Below are positions 33,659-42,451 of a stretch of 51,821 nt of DNA, one piece after another. The position numbers and the translations under genes were made by a program. The DNA is from an uncultured Prevotella sp. (GTDB lineage Bacteria; Bacteroidota; Bacteroidia; Bacteroidales; Bacteroidaceae). The notes beneath the pieces were generated by a model. The model made no database searches. It was given only the letters and a program-made list of their open reading frames with translations, and was not told where the DNA came from. How positions within the stretch are numbered: the stretch's first letter is position 1; each line of letters starts with the position of its first letter. The stretch covers positions 1 through 51,821 of the forward strand of contig ONPM01000032.1 of assembly GCA_900319715.1 (NCBI GenBank). Direction: 5' to 3'.

Positions 33659-34801
33659 GTGCAATTTAGTGAGGTGATAGGACAGCAGGAAGCCAAGGAG
33701 CGGCTGATGCAGATGGTCAGGGAAGACCGTCTGCCGCATGCGCTGATGCTCTGCGGCCCCTTGGGCAGCGGCAAACTGGCCCTGGCCATCGCCTTCGGCT
33801 GCTATCTGCTCAATCCTAATCACCCTAACTCCCCTAACTCCCCTACTCTCCCTCCTCAAGAAAACCCCATGCTCGAAAAACTCGAGCACCCCGACCTGCA
33901 CTTCACCTACCCCACCATCAAGTTGCCATCGATGAAGAGCGACTATAAGCCCGTCAGCGACGACTTCGCCAAAGAGTGGCACGAACTGGTGATGCAGAGT
34001 CCCTACTTCACCATGGAGGAGTGGATGGCTGCCATGGGCGGTGAGAACCAGCAGGCCATCATCACCGCCGGTGAGAGCGACGACCTCGTCAGGAAACTCT
34101 CGCTAAAGTCGAGTCAGGGCGGCTATAAGGTGAGTATCATCTGGCTTCCGGAGCGCATGAACACCGAATGCGCCAACAAACTGCTGAAACTCATCGAGGA
34201 ACCTCCGCAGCAGACCGTGTTCATCATGGTGAGCGAGGAGCCTGAGAAACTGTTGGAAACCATCCGCAGCCGCGTACAGCGCATCGACATCCGGAAGACC
34301 GACAACGACTCCATCCGCCAAGCGCTCATCGAGCGGCGAGGCATCGACGAGGACAGTGCCCTGCGCATCAGCCGCCTGGCTAACGGCAACTGGCTCACAG
34401 CCATCGAGGAGCTGCAGGCAGACTCGGAGAAAGGATTATTCCTCGACATGTATAAGTCGCTGATGCGGTTGGCCTACCAACGGAAGATCAAAGACCTGCG
34501 CAAATGGAGCGAGCAGATGGCCGCGATGGGCCGCGAGAAACAGCGACGCTGGCTCACCTACTTCCTCAGGATGTCGCGCGAGAGTTTCGTTTTTAATTTC
34601 AAGGAAGAGGAGTTGAACTATATGACAGCGGAAGAGGAGGCCTTCGCCGGCAACTTCGCCCGTTTCATCAACGAGAGCAATATCCTGCCTTTCAGCGACC
34701 TTGCGAATCTCGCCATCCGGGACATCGGGCAGAATGCCAATGCGAAGATCGTGTTCTTCGATTTCGCCCTGCAGACGATCGTGCTACTGCTGCAAAAATG
34801 A
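33659..34801 (+). CDS. holB: DNA polymerase III delta' subunit-like protein
   Basis: 380 residues from the GTG at 33659 (MQFSEVIGQQEAKERL, where the family usually begins); a GTG seven codons earlier is possible. LCGPLGSGKLALA is a Walker A-like loop with Leu in place of Thr/Ser, as usual for a non-ATPase delta'. VSIIWLPERMNTECANKLLKLIEEPP and SRVQRIDIR are conserved clamp-loader motifs. The segment where family members generally have zinc Cys is instead NPNHPNSPNSPTLPPQENP (52-70), encoded by a 9-base repeat, with no Cys. The clamp-loader role is family knowledge. Confidence 0.9.
   Translation: MQFSEVIGQQEAKERLMQMVREDRLPHALMLCGPLGSGKLALAIAFGCYLLNPNHPNSPNSPTLPPQENPMLEKLEHPDLHFTYPTIKLPSMKSDYKPVSDDFAKEWHELVMQSPYFTMEEWMAAMGGENQQAIITAGESDDLVRKLSLKSSQGGYKVSIIWLPERMNTECANKLLKLIEEPPQQTVFIMVSEEPEKLLETIRSRVQRIDIRKTDNDSIRQALIERRGIDEDSALRISRLANGNWLTAIEELQADSEKGLFLDMYKSLMRLAYQRKIKDLRKWSEQMAAMGREKQRRWLTYFLRMSRESFVFNFKEEELNYMTAEEEAFAGNFARFINESNILPFSDLANLAIRDIGQNANAKIVFFDFALQTIVLLLQK
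33812..33863 (+). repeat. Nine-base CCCTAACTC-type array inside holB
   Basis: Units CCTAATCAC, CCTAACTCC, CCTAACTCC and CCTACTCTC encode PNHPNSPNSPTLP in frame at the place of the zinc module. Confidence 0.8.
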
Positions 34802-34809
34802 AGGGCAGA

Positions 34810-34929
34810 AGATTGTTTACAGTTGACGGTTTACAGTTGACAGATGATATGACTGGAGGCCGCTCTGACGATAGAGGTAATCAACTGTAAACCGTAAACA
34901 GTAAACAGTAAACAAAAAAAATAAAAAGA
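34810..34929 (+). repeat. Palindromic leader element, copy 1 (before ricT)
   Basis: GTTTACAGTTGAC units (34815-34842) face their complements (34881-34912) across a core whose right part is GACGATAGAGGTAATCAA (34867-34884). The element ends in AAACAAAAAAAATAAAAAG directly before the ATG at 34930. Copy 2 before mreB (42315-42447, minus strand) has the same order: arrays, similar core (16/18 over the part named), opposite arrays, A-rich run, ATG. Confidence 0.85.
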
Positions 34930-36090
34930 ATGGATAAGACAAAAGAAATACCTGTAAAGGTGGGCTGCGACAGAGGTCTGTGCCATCAGGCCGTGGGCCG
35001 ACAGGACAGACAACTGAACACCTACGACTGGCTAGCCGACGTACCTGGCAACGTGGAGTCCACCGACCTCGTGGAGGTGCAGTTCAAGCACACACGCAAG
35101 GGCTACTATCATAACGTCAACCACCTCGAACTGAAGAAAGGCGACGTGGTGGCCGTCGAGGCCAGCCCAGGCCACGACATCGGCGTCGTCACCCTCACGG
35201 GCCGTCTGGTGAAACTCCAGTTGAAGAAAGCCAATCTGAAATCGGAGGATGACATCAAGCGCATCTACCGCATCGCACGCCCTGCCGATATGGACAAGTT
35301 CCATGAAGCAAAGGCTCGTGAACACGCGACGATGATTGAGAGCCGGAAGATTGCCAAGGGCCTCGGACTCGACATGAAGATCGGCGACGTGGAGTACCAG
35401 GGCGACGGCAACAAGGCGATTTTCTACTATATTGCCGACGGCCGTGTGGACTTCCGCCAACTGATCAAGGATCTGGCAGCCGCCTTCCATGTACGTATCG
35501 AGATGAAACAGATCGGTGCCCGCCAGGAGGCAGGGCGCATCGGCGGCACAGGACCCTGCGGACGTGAACTCTGCTGTGCCACGTGGATGAAGAATTTCGT
35601 CTCCGTCAGCACGAGTGCCGCCCGTTTCCAGGATATATCCCTCAACCCCCAGAAACTGGCTGGCATGTGCGCCAAGTTGAAGTGCTGTCTTAACTACGAG
35701 GTCGACGACTATATCGAAGCCGGCAAGCGGATGCCTGGCCGCGAAGTGGTGTTGCAGACACAAGACGGCGACTACCATCTCTTCAAGACCGACATCCTGG
35801 CTGGACTGGTGACCTACTCTACCGACAAGAATATCGCCGCCAACCTCCAGACCATCACGGCAAGCCACGCACGAGAAGTCATCGAGATGAACCGTCGCGG
35901 CGAGAAGCCCCTGAGCCTCGACGAGAAAGAAAGCAACGAACCCGTGGAGACACCGCACAAGATTGATTTGGCTGGCGGTGACATCAACAGATTTGATAAG
36001 GCCAAGAAGAAAAAGAAGAAAAAGAAGCCGGTCAATCGACAGAATGAGGCCCGTAACTCGGAGAGTCGTATCGAGAAACATGAGGAATAA
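34930..36090 (+). CDS. ricT: PSP1-domain protein, RicT/YaaT-like
   Basis: 386 residues. The PSP1 domain spans about 40-270. Cys-rich signatures GRIGGTGPCGRELCCATW and MCAKLKCCLNYE match RicT/YaaT, which in Bacillus subtilis is part of the RicAFT complex that binds Fe-S clusters and affects RNA processing; RicA and RicF partners are not seen here. The C-terminal tail is very basic (KAKKKKKKKKPVNRQ), suggesting RNA or ribosome contact. Its leader is the palindromic element described at 34810-34929, and its end overlaps gldH by 11 bases. Confidence 0.9.
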   Translation: MDKTKEIPVKVGCDRGLCHQAVGRQDRQLNTYDWLADVPGNVESTDLVEVQFKHTRKGYYHNVNHLELKKGDVVAVEASPGHDIGVVTLTGRLVKLQLKKANLKSEDDIKRIYRIARPADMDKFHEAKAREHATMIESRKIAKGLGLDMKIGDVEYQGDGNKAIFYYIADGRVDFRQLIKDLAAAFHVRIEMKQIGARQEAGRIGGTGPCGRELCCATWMKNFVSVSTSAARFQDISLNPQKLAGMCAKLKCCLNYEVDDYIEAGKRMPGREVVLQTQDGDYHLFKTDILAGLVTYSTDKNIAANLQTITASHAREVIEMNRRGEKPLSLDEKESNEPVETPHKIDLAGGDINRFDKAKKKKKKKKPVNRQNEARNSESRIEKHEE

Positions 36091-36547
36091 ATCGATTGTC
36101 ACGGTCGTCCTGCTCATGCTGGCCATGCTATGCGGCTGCCAGCAGCAGGTTGCCTACCATCAGTTCAGGCATATCTTTGAACCGGGATGGGATAAGACCG
36201 ACACACTCCATTTCGACATCAGCCCCCTGAAGAGCGGTGGTCACTATCGTCTGGACGCCGAACTGCGTACCAACAAAGACTACCCTTTCCAGCAACTGAC
36301 CATCCAGATAGACCAGACGATCTATCCCTCTCAAGAGAGGTTTCACGATGTGATAGACTGCGACCTGATCAGCGAGGAGGGTGGCATTGAGGGCGACGGC
36401 ATCAGTTTCTTCCAGTATCAGTTCTCGATACGCGACCTCAGCCTACACCAGGGAGACTCCATCCACGTCAGCCTGACACACAATATGAAGAGAGAGATCA
36501 TGCCAGGAGTGGCCGACGTAGGCCTGCGCCTCTCACTGGCGAACTAA
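36080..36547 (+). CDS. gldH: Gliding motility-type lipoprotein GldH
   Basis: 155 residues from the ATG at 36080 (MRNKSIVTVVLLMLAMLCGCQQQ), which gives a lipoprotein signal with lipobox LCGC. The mature part (HFDISPLKSGGHYRLDAELRTNKDYPFQQL and DGISFFQYQFSIRDLSLHQGDSIHVSLTHNM) matches GldH of Bacteroidota. GldH is needed for gliding in Flavobacterium but is also kept in non-gliding Bacteroidales, where its role is unclear. Cotranslated with ricT by overlap; its 3' end overlaps the convergent rodA by 15 bases. Confidence 0.9.
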   Translation: MRNKSIVTVVLLMLAMLCGCQQQVAYHQFRHIFEPGWDKTDTLHFDISPLKSGGHYRLDAELRTNKDYPFQQLTIQIDQTIYPSQERFHDVIDCDLISEEGGIEGDGISFFQYQFSIRDLSLHQGDSIHVSLTHNMKREIMPGVADVGLRLSLAN

Positions 36548-38005
36548 ATGACGGCCTGCATCGATACGAAGGAAGATAAACAGAAGCAAGGTGAAGCCCC
36601 ATAGCGACGAGCCTCCATAACTGAAGAACGGCAATGGAATACCAATCACGGGGGTCAGTCCTAACACCATGCCCACGTTGATGAACACGTGGAAGAGGAA
36701 GATACTCAGCACACAATAGCCATATACACGTCCAAACGTATGCACTTGCCGCTCTGCCAGATAGATAAGCCTTAAGATTAAGGCCAGGAAAAGCAGCAGG
36801 ACTCCGGCAGAGCCCAGGAAGCCCTCCTCCTCGCCGACAGTACAGAAGATAAAGTCCGTATCCTGCTCAGGCACGAACTTCAACTTCGTCTGCGTGCCGT
36901 TGAGGAATCCCTTGCCCTCCAAGCCACCGGAGCCGATAGCAATCTCACTCTGATGCACATTATAACCCGCTCCCTTCAGGTCTTCCTCCAGTCCCAGCAG
37001 CACATTGATACGTACCCGCTGGTGGGGCTCCATCATGTTGTTGAGCACATAGTCTGCACCGCTGTAGAACACCAGCGACCCCACGGCGAATGCCGCAATC
37101 CAAAGGTAGTTACGAATGCGCGTAGACAGCCAAAGCCACAACAGATAGCCGACGCCCAGAATGCAGACAACCATCATGACCTTGGTGATGTCGAACGGGA
37201 TGACGAAGAGCGAGAACAACAGCATCAGCAGCGAGGAGCCGATACTTGCACCCAGTAACTGAAGCGTCCGAAGGCGATCCTTACAATAGACCCACACCAT
37301 GACTGCAGAGAACAGCATGATCATCAACAGGACGGAGAAGCGCCCCACAGAGGTAGGCGTGTACCACATCATCACATCAGCAAAGCGGATACCAACGACG
37401 AAATACACCACCATCGCCACGCCTGTCATCAGCACACTGCCCGCCATGCCTTCCCTGTACAGCATGAGGAAGAAGGAGAGATAGACCAGGGCTGAACCCG
37501 TCTCATGCTGGAGCACGATGAAAACCATCGGCACGAAGATGATAAAGAGCGCTGCCGCAAAATGTTTCCACTTATGGATATCATAGCCGTAGATGCTCAT
37601 GAGTTTAGCCAATGCGAGGGCCGTGGCGAACTTCGCAAACTCTGCCGGTTGCAGTCTTAACGGTCCTAACACAAGCCATGACCGCGATCCCTTAATGGTA
37701 TGGGGATTGAAGATGGTGCCGAAGAGCAACACCAACAGCACCCCGAAGATGATGAAAGCCAGCATCTCATAGTAGCGATCGTCAGTCATCAGCAGCACAA
37801 AGCCTAACACGATAGACGTGCCAATCCACACGATCTGCATGCCTGAGCGGGTATCAAGGCTGAAGATGTCCGTGTCGCCATACGAATAACTGGCACCGCA
37901 GACACTCACCCAACCAAAGGTGAGCAGGGCCAGATAGATGAGGATGGTCCACCAGTCCAACGAGCGCAGTACGCCTTTATGCTGTCTATCTGTCGCTTGT
38001 ACCAT
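36533..38005 (-). CDS. rodA: Rod-shape peptidoglycan glycosyltransferase RodA (SEDS)
   Basis: 490 residues with about ten membrane segments; longer than the about 370 of E. coli, as usual in Bacteroidota because of extra central helices. SEDS signatures include GSRSWLVLGPLRLQPAEFAKFA, QHETGSALVYLSFFLMLYREG, AIGSGGLEGKGFLNGTQTKLKFVPEQDTDFIF and GLTPVIGIPLPFFSYGGSS. RodA polymerises glycan strands with its partner MrdA. It is the last gene of the cell-shape operon; its ATG overlaps the end of mrdA by 20 bases. Confidence 0.96.
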   Translation of the reverse strand: MVQATDRQHKGVLRSLDWWTILIYLALLTFGWVSVCGASYSYGDTDIFSLDTRSGMQIVWIGTSIVLGFVLLMTDDRYYEMLAFIIFGVLLVLLFGTIFNPHTIKGSRSWLVLGPLRLQPAEFAKFATALALAKLMSIYGYDIHKWKHFAAALFIIFVPMVFIVLQHETGSALVYLSFFLMLYREGMAGSVLMTGVAMVVYFVVGIRFADVMMWYTPTSVGRFSVLLMIMLFSAVMVWVYCKDRLRTLQLLGASIGSSLLMLLFSLFVIPFDITKVMMVVCILGVGYLLWLWLSTRIRNYLWIAAFAVGSLVFYSGADYVLNNMMEPHQRVRINVLLGLEEDLKGAGYNVHQSEIAIGSGGLEGKGFLNGTQTKLKFVPEQDTDFIFCTVGEEEGFLGSAGVLLLFLALILRLIYLAERQVHTFGRVYGYCVLSIFLFHVFINVGMVLGLTPVIGIPLPFFSYGGSSLWGFTLLLFIFLRIDAGRHLVRQ

Positions 38006-39881
38006 AGTTGATTCTCTTTTCCTGTATCGTCTTGGCTCTTGCTTCCGAAGCCTCCGAGAGTTTTCCCTTCAGATACTGTTCCATAATCAGACCGCCGATG
38101 GGTACGCCATAGGTAGCACCCCATCCACCATTCTCCACATACACAGCCACGGCGATTTTCGGCTCATCCATCGGGGCAAAGCCCATGAACACGGAGTGGT
38201 CGTGACCCTTGTTCTGTGCCGTACCCGTCTTGCCACAAGCCATGAAATCATATTTCGCCAGTTCGTGGCAGGTGCCTCCGAGTGCAGAGGAACGCATACC
38301 CTGCACCACGTAGTCATAGGCTTCACGGGTGGCTTTCGTATAATGTTTACGGGTATAGGTCGTGTCAAGGGGTTCGCCCTCCACCTTCTTCACCACGTGG
38401 GGCACATAATAATAGCCACGGTTGGCAATCGTCGCCCCGAGGTTGGCGATCTGCAACGGCGTGGCGTTTACCTCACCCTGTCCGATGGCGATGGAGATGA
38501 TCGTCAAGCCATTCCACGAGCCCTTATACGCTTTATCGTAGAACTGGGCATTGGGAATCATGCCACGTTTCTCGCCTGGCAAGTCAATACCTAACTGGTA
38601 GCCGAAGCCCATGCTGACCATATAGTCGCGCCATGTGTTCATCGCATTCTGCACCGTCCCATACTTCGAGATATTGGTGTTGATCATGTGATACAGTCCC
38701 CAACAGAAATAGCCATTACACGACGTGCTCAGTGCAGGCACCAACGGGAGCGGAGCCCCGTGTCCGTGACAGCCCACCCGCAGGCCACGGAACACAAAGC
38801 CGTGACTGCATGGATACATCGTCGAGGGGGTAATCACTCCTTCTGTCATGAAGGTCAGGCCCTGTGTCGTCTTGAAGGTCGAACCTGGCGGATACTGGCC
38901 CATGATACTGCGGTTCAGCAAGGGTTTCCACACATCCTGCGACAACTGACGATGGTTCTTGGAACGTTGGCGTCCCACCATCATACGGGGATCGTAGGAC
39001 GGCGACGATACCATACAGAGCACCTCACCCGTCGAGGGCTCGATGGCCACAATACTGCCGATTTTGCCTTCCATCAGCCGCTCGCCCAGCAACTGCAAAT
39101 CTGCATCAATACCGAGTGTCAGGTTCTTGCCTGGCTTGGCACGATGGTCGAATTCGCCATTACGGTAACGGCCCTGCACACGGCCATGGGCATCTCGTAA
39201 CAGTATCTGAATGCCCTTCTCACCACGCAACTGAGCCTCGTATTTACGCTCCACGCCCAACTTGCCAATATAATCACCCGGCTGATAGTAGTCATCTTCT
39301 TCGATATCGGCTGGCGACACCTCTGCCACGTCTCCCAACAGGTGGGCGGCCATGTTATAGGTGTACTGTCTGACCGTACGCTTCTGGACATAGAAGCCCG
39401 GAAAGCGGAACATCTTCTCCTGAAAGACACTAAAGTCCTTGTCACTCAACTGACTCATAAACAGTTGTTGTGTATAGCGCGAATAACCTGGGTTGCGGCT
39501 ACGGTCTTTCATCGTGGCCATACGGCGGTCAAACTCCTCACGAGTGATGCCGAGGGTCTGGCAGAACTCCAGGGTGTCAAGACGGTCGCGCATCTCATTC
39601 ATCACGACCATAATGTCGTACGACGGTTGGTTAAACACCAGCAGCCGGCCCTTGCGGTCCAGCATATTGCCACGTGACGGATACTCGATCTTCTTTAGGA
39701 AAGCATTTGAGTCTGCACTCTTCTTATAGTCGTCACTCGTGATCTGAAGCATGAACAGACGAATGATATAGATGACCACTATCACTATGGCCACCCCTCC
39801 TATCACATAGCGTCTGTATGTCAGATCGTACCCTTTCACCTGTTCTTCCTTAAACTCTTTACTTAGAGCGTACACTTTCAA
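37986..39881 (-). CDS. mrdA: Penicillin-binding protein 2 (transpeptidase)
   Basis: 631 residues. One membrane helix (about 28-48) anchors a periplasmic enzyme. The PBP dimerisation region precedes the transpeptidase: PPGSTFKTTQG supplies SxxK, STSCNGYFCWG the SxN-type motif, and CGKTGTAQN the KTG. It cross-links lateral wall peptidoglycan with RodA. Its start overlaps the 3' end of mreD by 23 bases. Confidence 0.96.
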   Translation of the reverse strand: MKVYALSKEFKEEQVKGYDLTYRRYVIGGVAIVIVVIYIIRLFMLQITSDDYKKSADSNAFLKKIEYPSRGNMLDRKGRLLVFNQPSYDIMVVMNEMRDRLDTLEFCQTLGITREEFDRRMATMKDRSRNPGYSRYTQQLFMSQLSDKDFSVFQEKMFRFPGFYVQKRTVRQYTYNMAAHLLGDVAEVSPADIEEDDYYQPGDYIGKLGVERKYEAQLRGEKGIQILLRDAHGRVQGRYRNGEFDHRAKPGKNLTLGIDADLQLLGERLMEGKIGSIVAIEPSTGEVLCMVSSPSYDPRMMVGRQRSKNHRQLSQDVWKPLLNRSIMGQYPPGSTFKTTQGLTFMTEGVITPSTMYPCSHGFVFRGLRVGCHGHGAPLPLVPALSTSCNGYFCWGLYHMINTNISKYGTVQNAMNTWRDYMVSMGFGYQLGIDLPGEKRGMIPNAQFYDKAYKGSWNGLTIISIAIGQGEVNATPLQIANLGATIANRGYYYVPHVVKKVEGEPLDTTYTRKHYTKATREAYDYVVQGMRSSALGGTCHELAKYDFMACGKTGTAQNKGHDHSVFMGFAPMDEPKIAVAVYVENGGWGATYGVPIGGLIMEQYLKGKLSEASEARAKTIQEKRINYGTSDR

Positions 39882-40356
39882 TGGCCAGCATCAGCACTAA
39901 TGTCAGAGCAGCACTGCAGATGGTACGCATAAGCCACAATTGCCAGTCGAAGAAATTGAAAGCCTCCAGGATAAAGAATACCAGACAATAGAACAATGTC
40001 AATATGCCACTCAGCGTGCTGAACTTACCCCACCCTAATGTGGCGGCCGACACGTCGAGATTCTCTACCGAGTCGCGGGGCACAAAAAATTCCACCAGAT
40101 AGGTCTGAACCATACCGATGAGAGTCAGCGAGCCTGCAGCCAGACCTGGAGTATTGGAAAAGATATCAATGAGTAGTCCGAGGAGAAAGCACCACGCCAG
40201 CACCTCTCCCCGCTCTGTGTTACGTGGGAAAGTAATGGCGAAGTAGACGTATAACAGAGGCGTAGCCACATTCAGCAGCCATACGTGGTTCAGCACCAGC
40301 ACTTGTACCAGGAGCAGCACCACAAACATCACCAATCTGTTCACTAACCGTGTCAT
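39859..40356 (-). CDS. mreD: Rod-shape determining protein MreD
   Basis: 165 residues with five or six hydrophobic segments and little else, typical of MreD. The conserved central part is WCFLLGLLIDIFSNTPGLAAGSLTLIGM. It is an inner-membrane partner of MreC. Identification rests on topology and its place between mreC and mrdA. Confidence 0.92.
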   Translation of the reverse strand: MTRLVNRLVMFVVLLLVQVLVLNHVWLLNVATPLLYVYFAITFPRNTERGEVLAWCFLLGLLIDIFSNTPGLAAGSLTLIGMVQTYLVEFFVPRDSVENLDVSAATLGWGKFSTLSGILTLFYCLVFFILEAFNFFDWQLWLMRTICSAALTLVLMLAIESVRSK

Positions 40357-40381
40357 ACTTTTTTCCTTTTAGTCTGTTCTC

Positions 40382-41254
40382 TTACCTCGCACCACTAATC
40401 TTGTTGATTGAATCTCTTGCTGCCTGCAAAAGGGCTGCACGCTCAGCGATGCTCTTATCACTGATCACCAGCACATCACGCAGATTCGTGAAATCCGTGC
40501 TCAGGCGGATCTTCAACTTATACGACAGACCGTCGCGCGAATTATAGGCCTGCTCGATCTTACCCACCGACACCCCGGAAGGGAAAATCGACGAGAAGCC
40601 GCTGGTGACCACCCACTCGCCCAACTTGAACTTGGCATGACGGGGCACGTCCTCCACATAAGCCACGGAAGGGTCGCCACCATACCAGTGCAGGTAGCCG
40701 AACGAGCCTCTGTTGCGAATGGCACAACTGATACGCGATGACGAAGCATTCAACACCGGTATTACCACAGAATAGTGCTCCGAAACGAGATAGACGACGC
40801 CTACGACACCTTTGCCACAGACAACGCCCATATCCACCTCTACGCCGTCGGCACGGCCTTTGTCGATGGTCAGCAGATTCTCCTTGCTGTCAAGCGAGTT
40901 ATCCACCACCTTCGCGGGTATCAGGTCATACTGCCTCAGGAACTTCATCTCGTTGCGCTCCATGACGGTCGAGTCATACGTCAGTTCCATATAGCGACGA
41001 CGAAGCATATCCACATGCTGCTCCAGCAGGATGTTACGTCTGGTCAGTTGCTCATTGGCCTGCGACTGCGTAAAGAACTTGGTTGCATCACTCTTCCACT
41101 CATAAACCTTGCCTGTCACCACGTTGGCAGAAGAGAACCACACACTTCCCTGATAGTTGTTGTACTGAAACAACAGAAAACCACTGACCACTTCCAAAAA
41201 CACGAAAAGTAGCCAGTGATAGTAATCTTTCAGGAAATCCAGCAGGTTCCTCAT
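40382..41254 (-). CDS. mreC: Rod-shape determining protein MreC
   Basis: 290 residues. There is one N-terminal membrane helix (about 14-30), a coiled coil (about 60-100, NEQLTRRNILLEQHVDMLRRRYMEL), then the two beta-barrel core with IPAKVVDNSLDSKENLLTIDKGRADGV and GKGVVGVVYLVSEHYSVVIPV. It links cytosolic MreB to periplasmic synthases. Heptamer-like units fill the gap between the mreB stop and this start. Confidence 0.95.
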   Translation of the reverse strand: MRNLLDFLKDYYHWLLFVFLEVVSGFLLFQYNNYQGSVWFSSANVVTGKVYEWKSDATKFFTQSQANEQLTRRNILLEQHVDMLRRRYMELTYDSTVMERNEMKFLRQYDLIPAKVVDNSLDSKENLLTIDKGRADGVEVDMGVVCGKGVVGVVYLVSEHYSVVIPVLNASSSRISCAIRNRGSFGYLHWYGGDPSVAYVEDVPRHAKFKLGEWVVTSGFSSIFPSGVSVGKIEQAYNSRDGLSYKLKIRLSTDFTNLRDVLVISDKSIAERAALLQAARDSINKISGAR

Positions 41255-41256
41255 CA

Positions 41257-41283
41257 GATTGACAGTTTACTGATTGACGATTG
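41257..41283 (-). repeat. GATTGAC/GTTTACT array before mreC
   Basis: Units GATTGACA-GTTTACT-GATTGAC-GATTG in the gap between the mreB stop and the mreC ATG. Confidence 0.5.
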
Positions 41284-41291
41284 CCCCCCGG

Positions 41292-42314
41292 TTACCTCAT
41301 GAGGAAGTTGAAGCGGTCGATATTCTTCAAGGCGACGCCGGCTCCCTTTGCCACGCTGTGGAGGGGATCCTCAGGCACATGGAAGGGGATATGCATCTTG
41401 TCCGTCAGACGCTTGTCGAGGCCGCGCAGCAAGGCACCGCCGCCAGCCAGATAGATGCCGTTCTGCACGATGTCGGCATAAAGTTCTGGAGGTGTATTCT
41501 CCAGAGCAGAGAGCACGGCATTCTCGATCTTCGACACCGTCTTGTCCAGACAGTGGGCAATCTCCTGATAGCATACAGGCACCTCCATAGGCAGGGCGGT
41601 GATACGGTTAGGACCGTGCACCACGAAGTCCTCCGGAGCCTCATCGCCCAGGTCTGTCAGAGCCGAGCCCACGTTGATCTTAATGCGCTCAGCCATACGC
41701 TCAGACACCTTCACGTTGTGCTGACGATACATATACTCCTGAATATCGGCCGTCAGGTCGTCGCCTGCGGTACGGATAGAGTTGTTTGATACGATACCAC
41801 CCAGTGATATGACGGCAATCTCCGTCGATCCACCGCCGATATCCACAATCATATTACCCTCCGGGGCTTCCACGTCGATACCGATACCGATGGCAGCAGC
41901 CATAGGCTCGAAGATCAGATACACATCACGGCCGTCGGCATGCTCCGCAGAGTCACGCACGGCACGCAGTTCGACCTCGGTAGAGCCTGAAGGCACACCG
42001 ATCACCATACGCAGTGAGGGTGAGAACAGGCGGCTGCCCGAGTGCACCATCTTGATCAGGCCGCGCATCATCTGCTCACAGGCAGAGAAGTCGGCAATCA
42101 CACCGTCACGAAGGGGACGGATGGTGCGGATATTATCATGCGTCTTCTCATACATCATCTTCGCCTCGTTACCCACGGCGATCATCTTGTCGGTACGACG
42201 GTCCAGCGCCACCACCGATGGCTCATCCACCACGATCTTGTCATCGCTGATAATGATCGTGTTGGCTGTTCCCAAGTCCATTGCAATCTCCTGGACAAAA
42301 CTAAAAAATCCCAT
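41292..42314 (-). CDS. mreB: Actin-like rod-shape protein MreB
   Basis: 340 residues. The actin-fold nucleotide motifs are MDLGTANTIIISDD (phosphate 1), FEPMAAAIGIGIDVEAPEGNMIVDIGGGSTEIAVISLGG (phosphate 2) and YLAGGGALLRGLD (adenosine). The N-terminal hydrophobic MGFFSFVQEIA may contact the membrane. It forms filaments that guide the rod complex. It is the first of the mre genes proper; its leader is the palindromic element copy 2, and the purH N-terminal-domain gene lies upstream. Confidence 0.97.
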   Translation of the reverse strand: MGFFSFVQEIAMDLGTANTIIISDDKIVVDEPSVVALDRRTDKMIAVGNEAKMMYEKTHDNIRTIRPLRDGVIADFSACEQMMRGLIKMVHSGSRLFSPSLRMVIGVPSGSTEVELRAVRDSAEHADGRDVYLIFEPMAAAIGIGIDVEAPEGNMIVDIGGGSTEIAVISLGGIVSNNSIRTAGDDLTADIQEYMYRQHNVKVSERMAERIKINVGSALTDLGDEAPEDFVVHGPNRITALPMEVPVCYQEIAHCLDKTVSKIENAVLSALENTPPELYADIVQNGIYLAGGGALLRGLDKRLTDKMHIPFHVPEDPLHSVAKGAGVALKNIDRFNFLMR

Positions 42315-42447
42315 TCTATTCTTCTTTTTTGTTTATAGTTTAATGTTTATGGTTTATAGTTGATTACTTCTATAGTCTCCAATGATTCTTACGAGGGCTT
42401 GCCAGGTTATCATCTATAAACTATAAACTATCAACTATAAACAATCT
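42315..42447 (-). repeat. Palindromic leader element, copy 2 (before mreB)
   Basis: On the minus strand: GTTTATAGTTGATAGTTTAT-type units (42412-42445), a core that includes GACTATAGAAGTAATCAA (42377-42360), opposite-facing units (42331-42362), then AAACAAAAAAGAAGAATAG up to the ATG at 42314. It matches the element before ricT in order, orientation relative to transcription and distance to the start codon. Confidence 0.85.
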
Positions 42448-42451
42448 ATAA

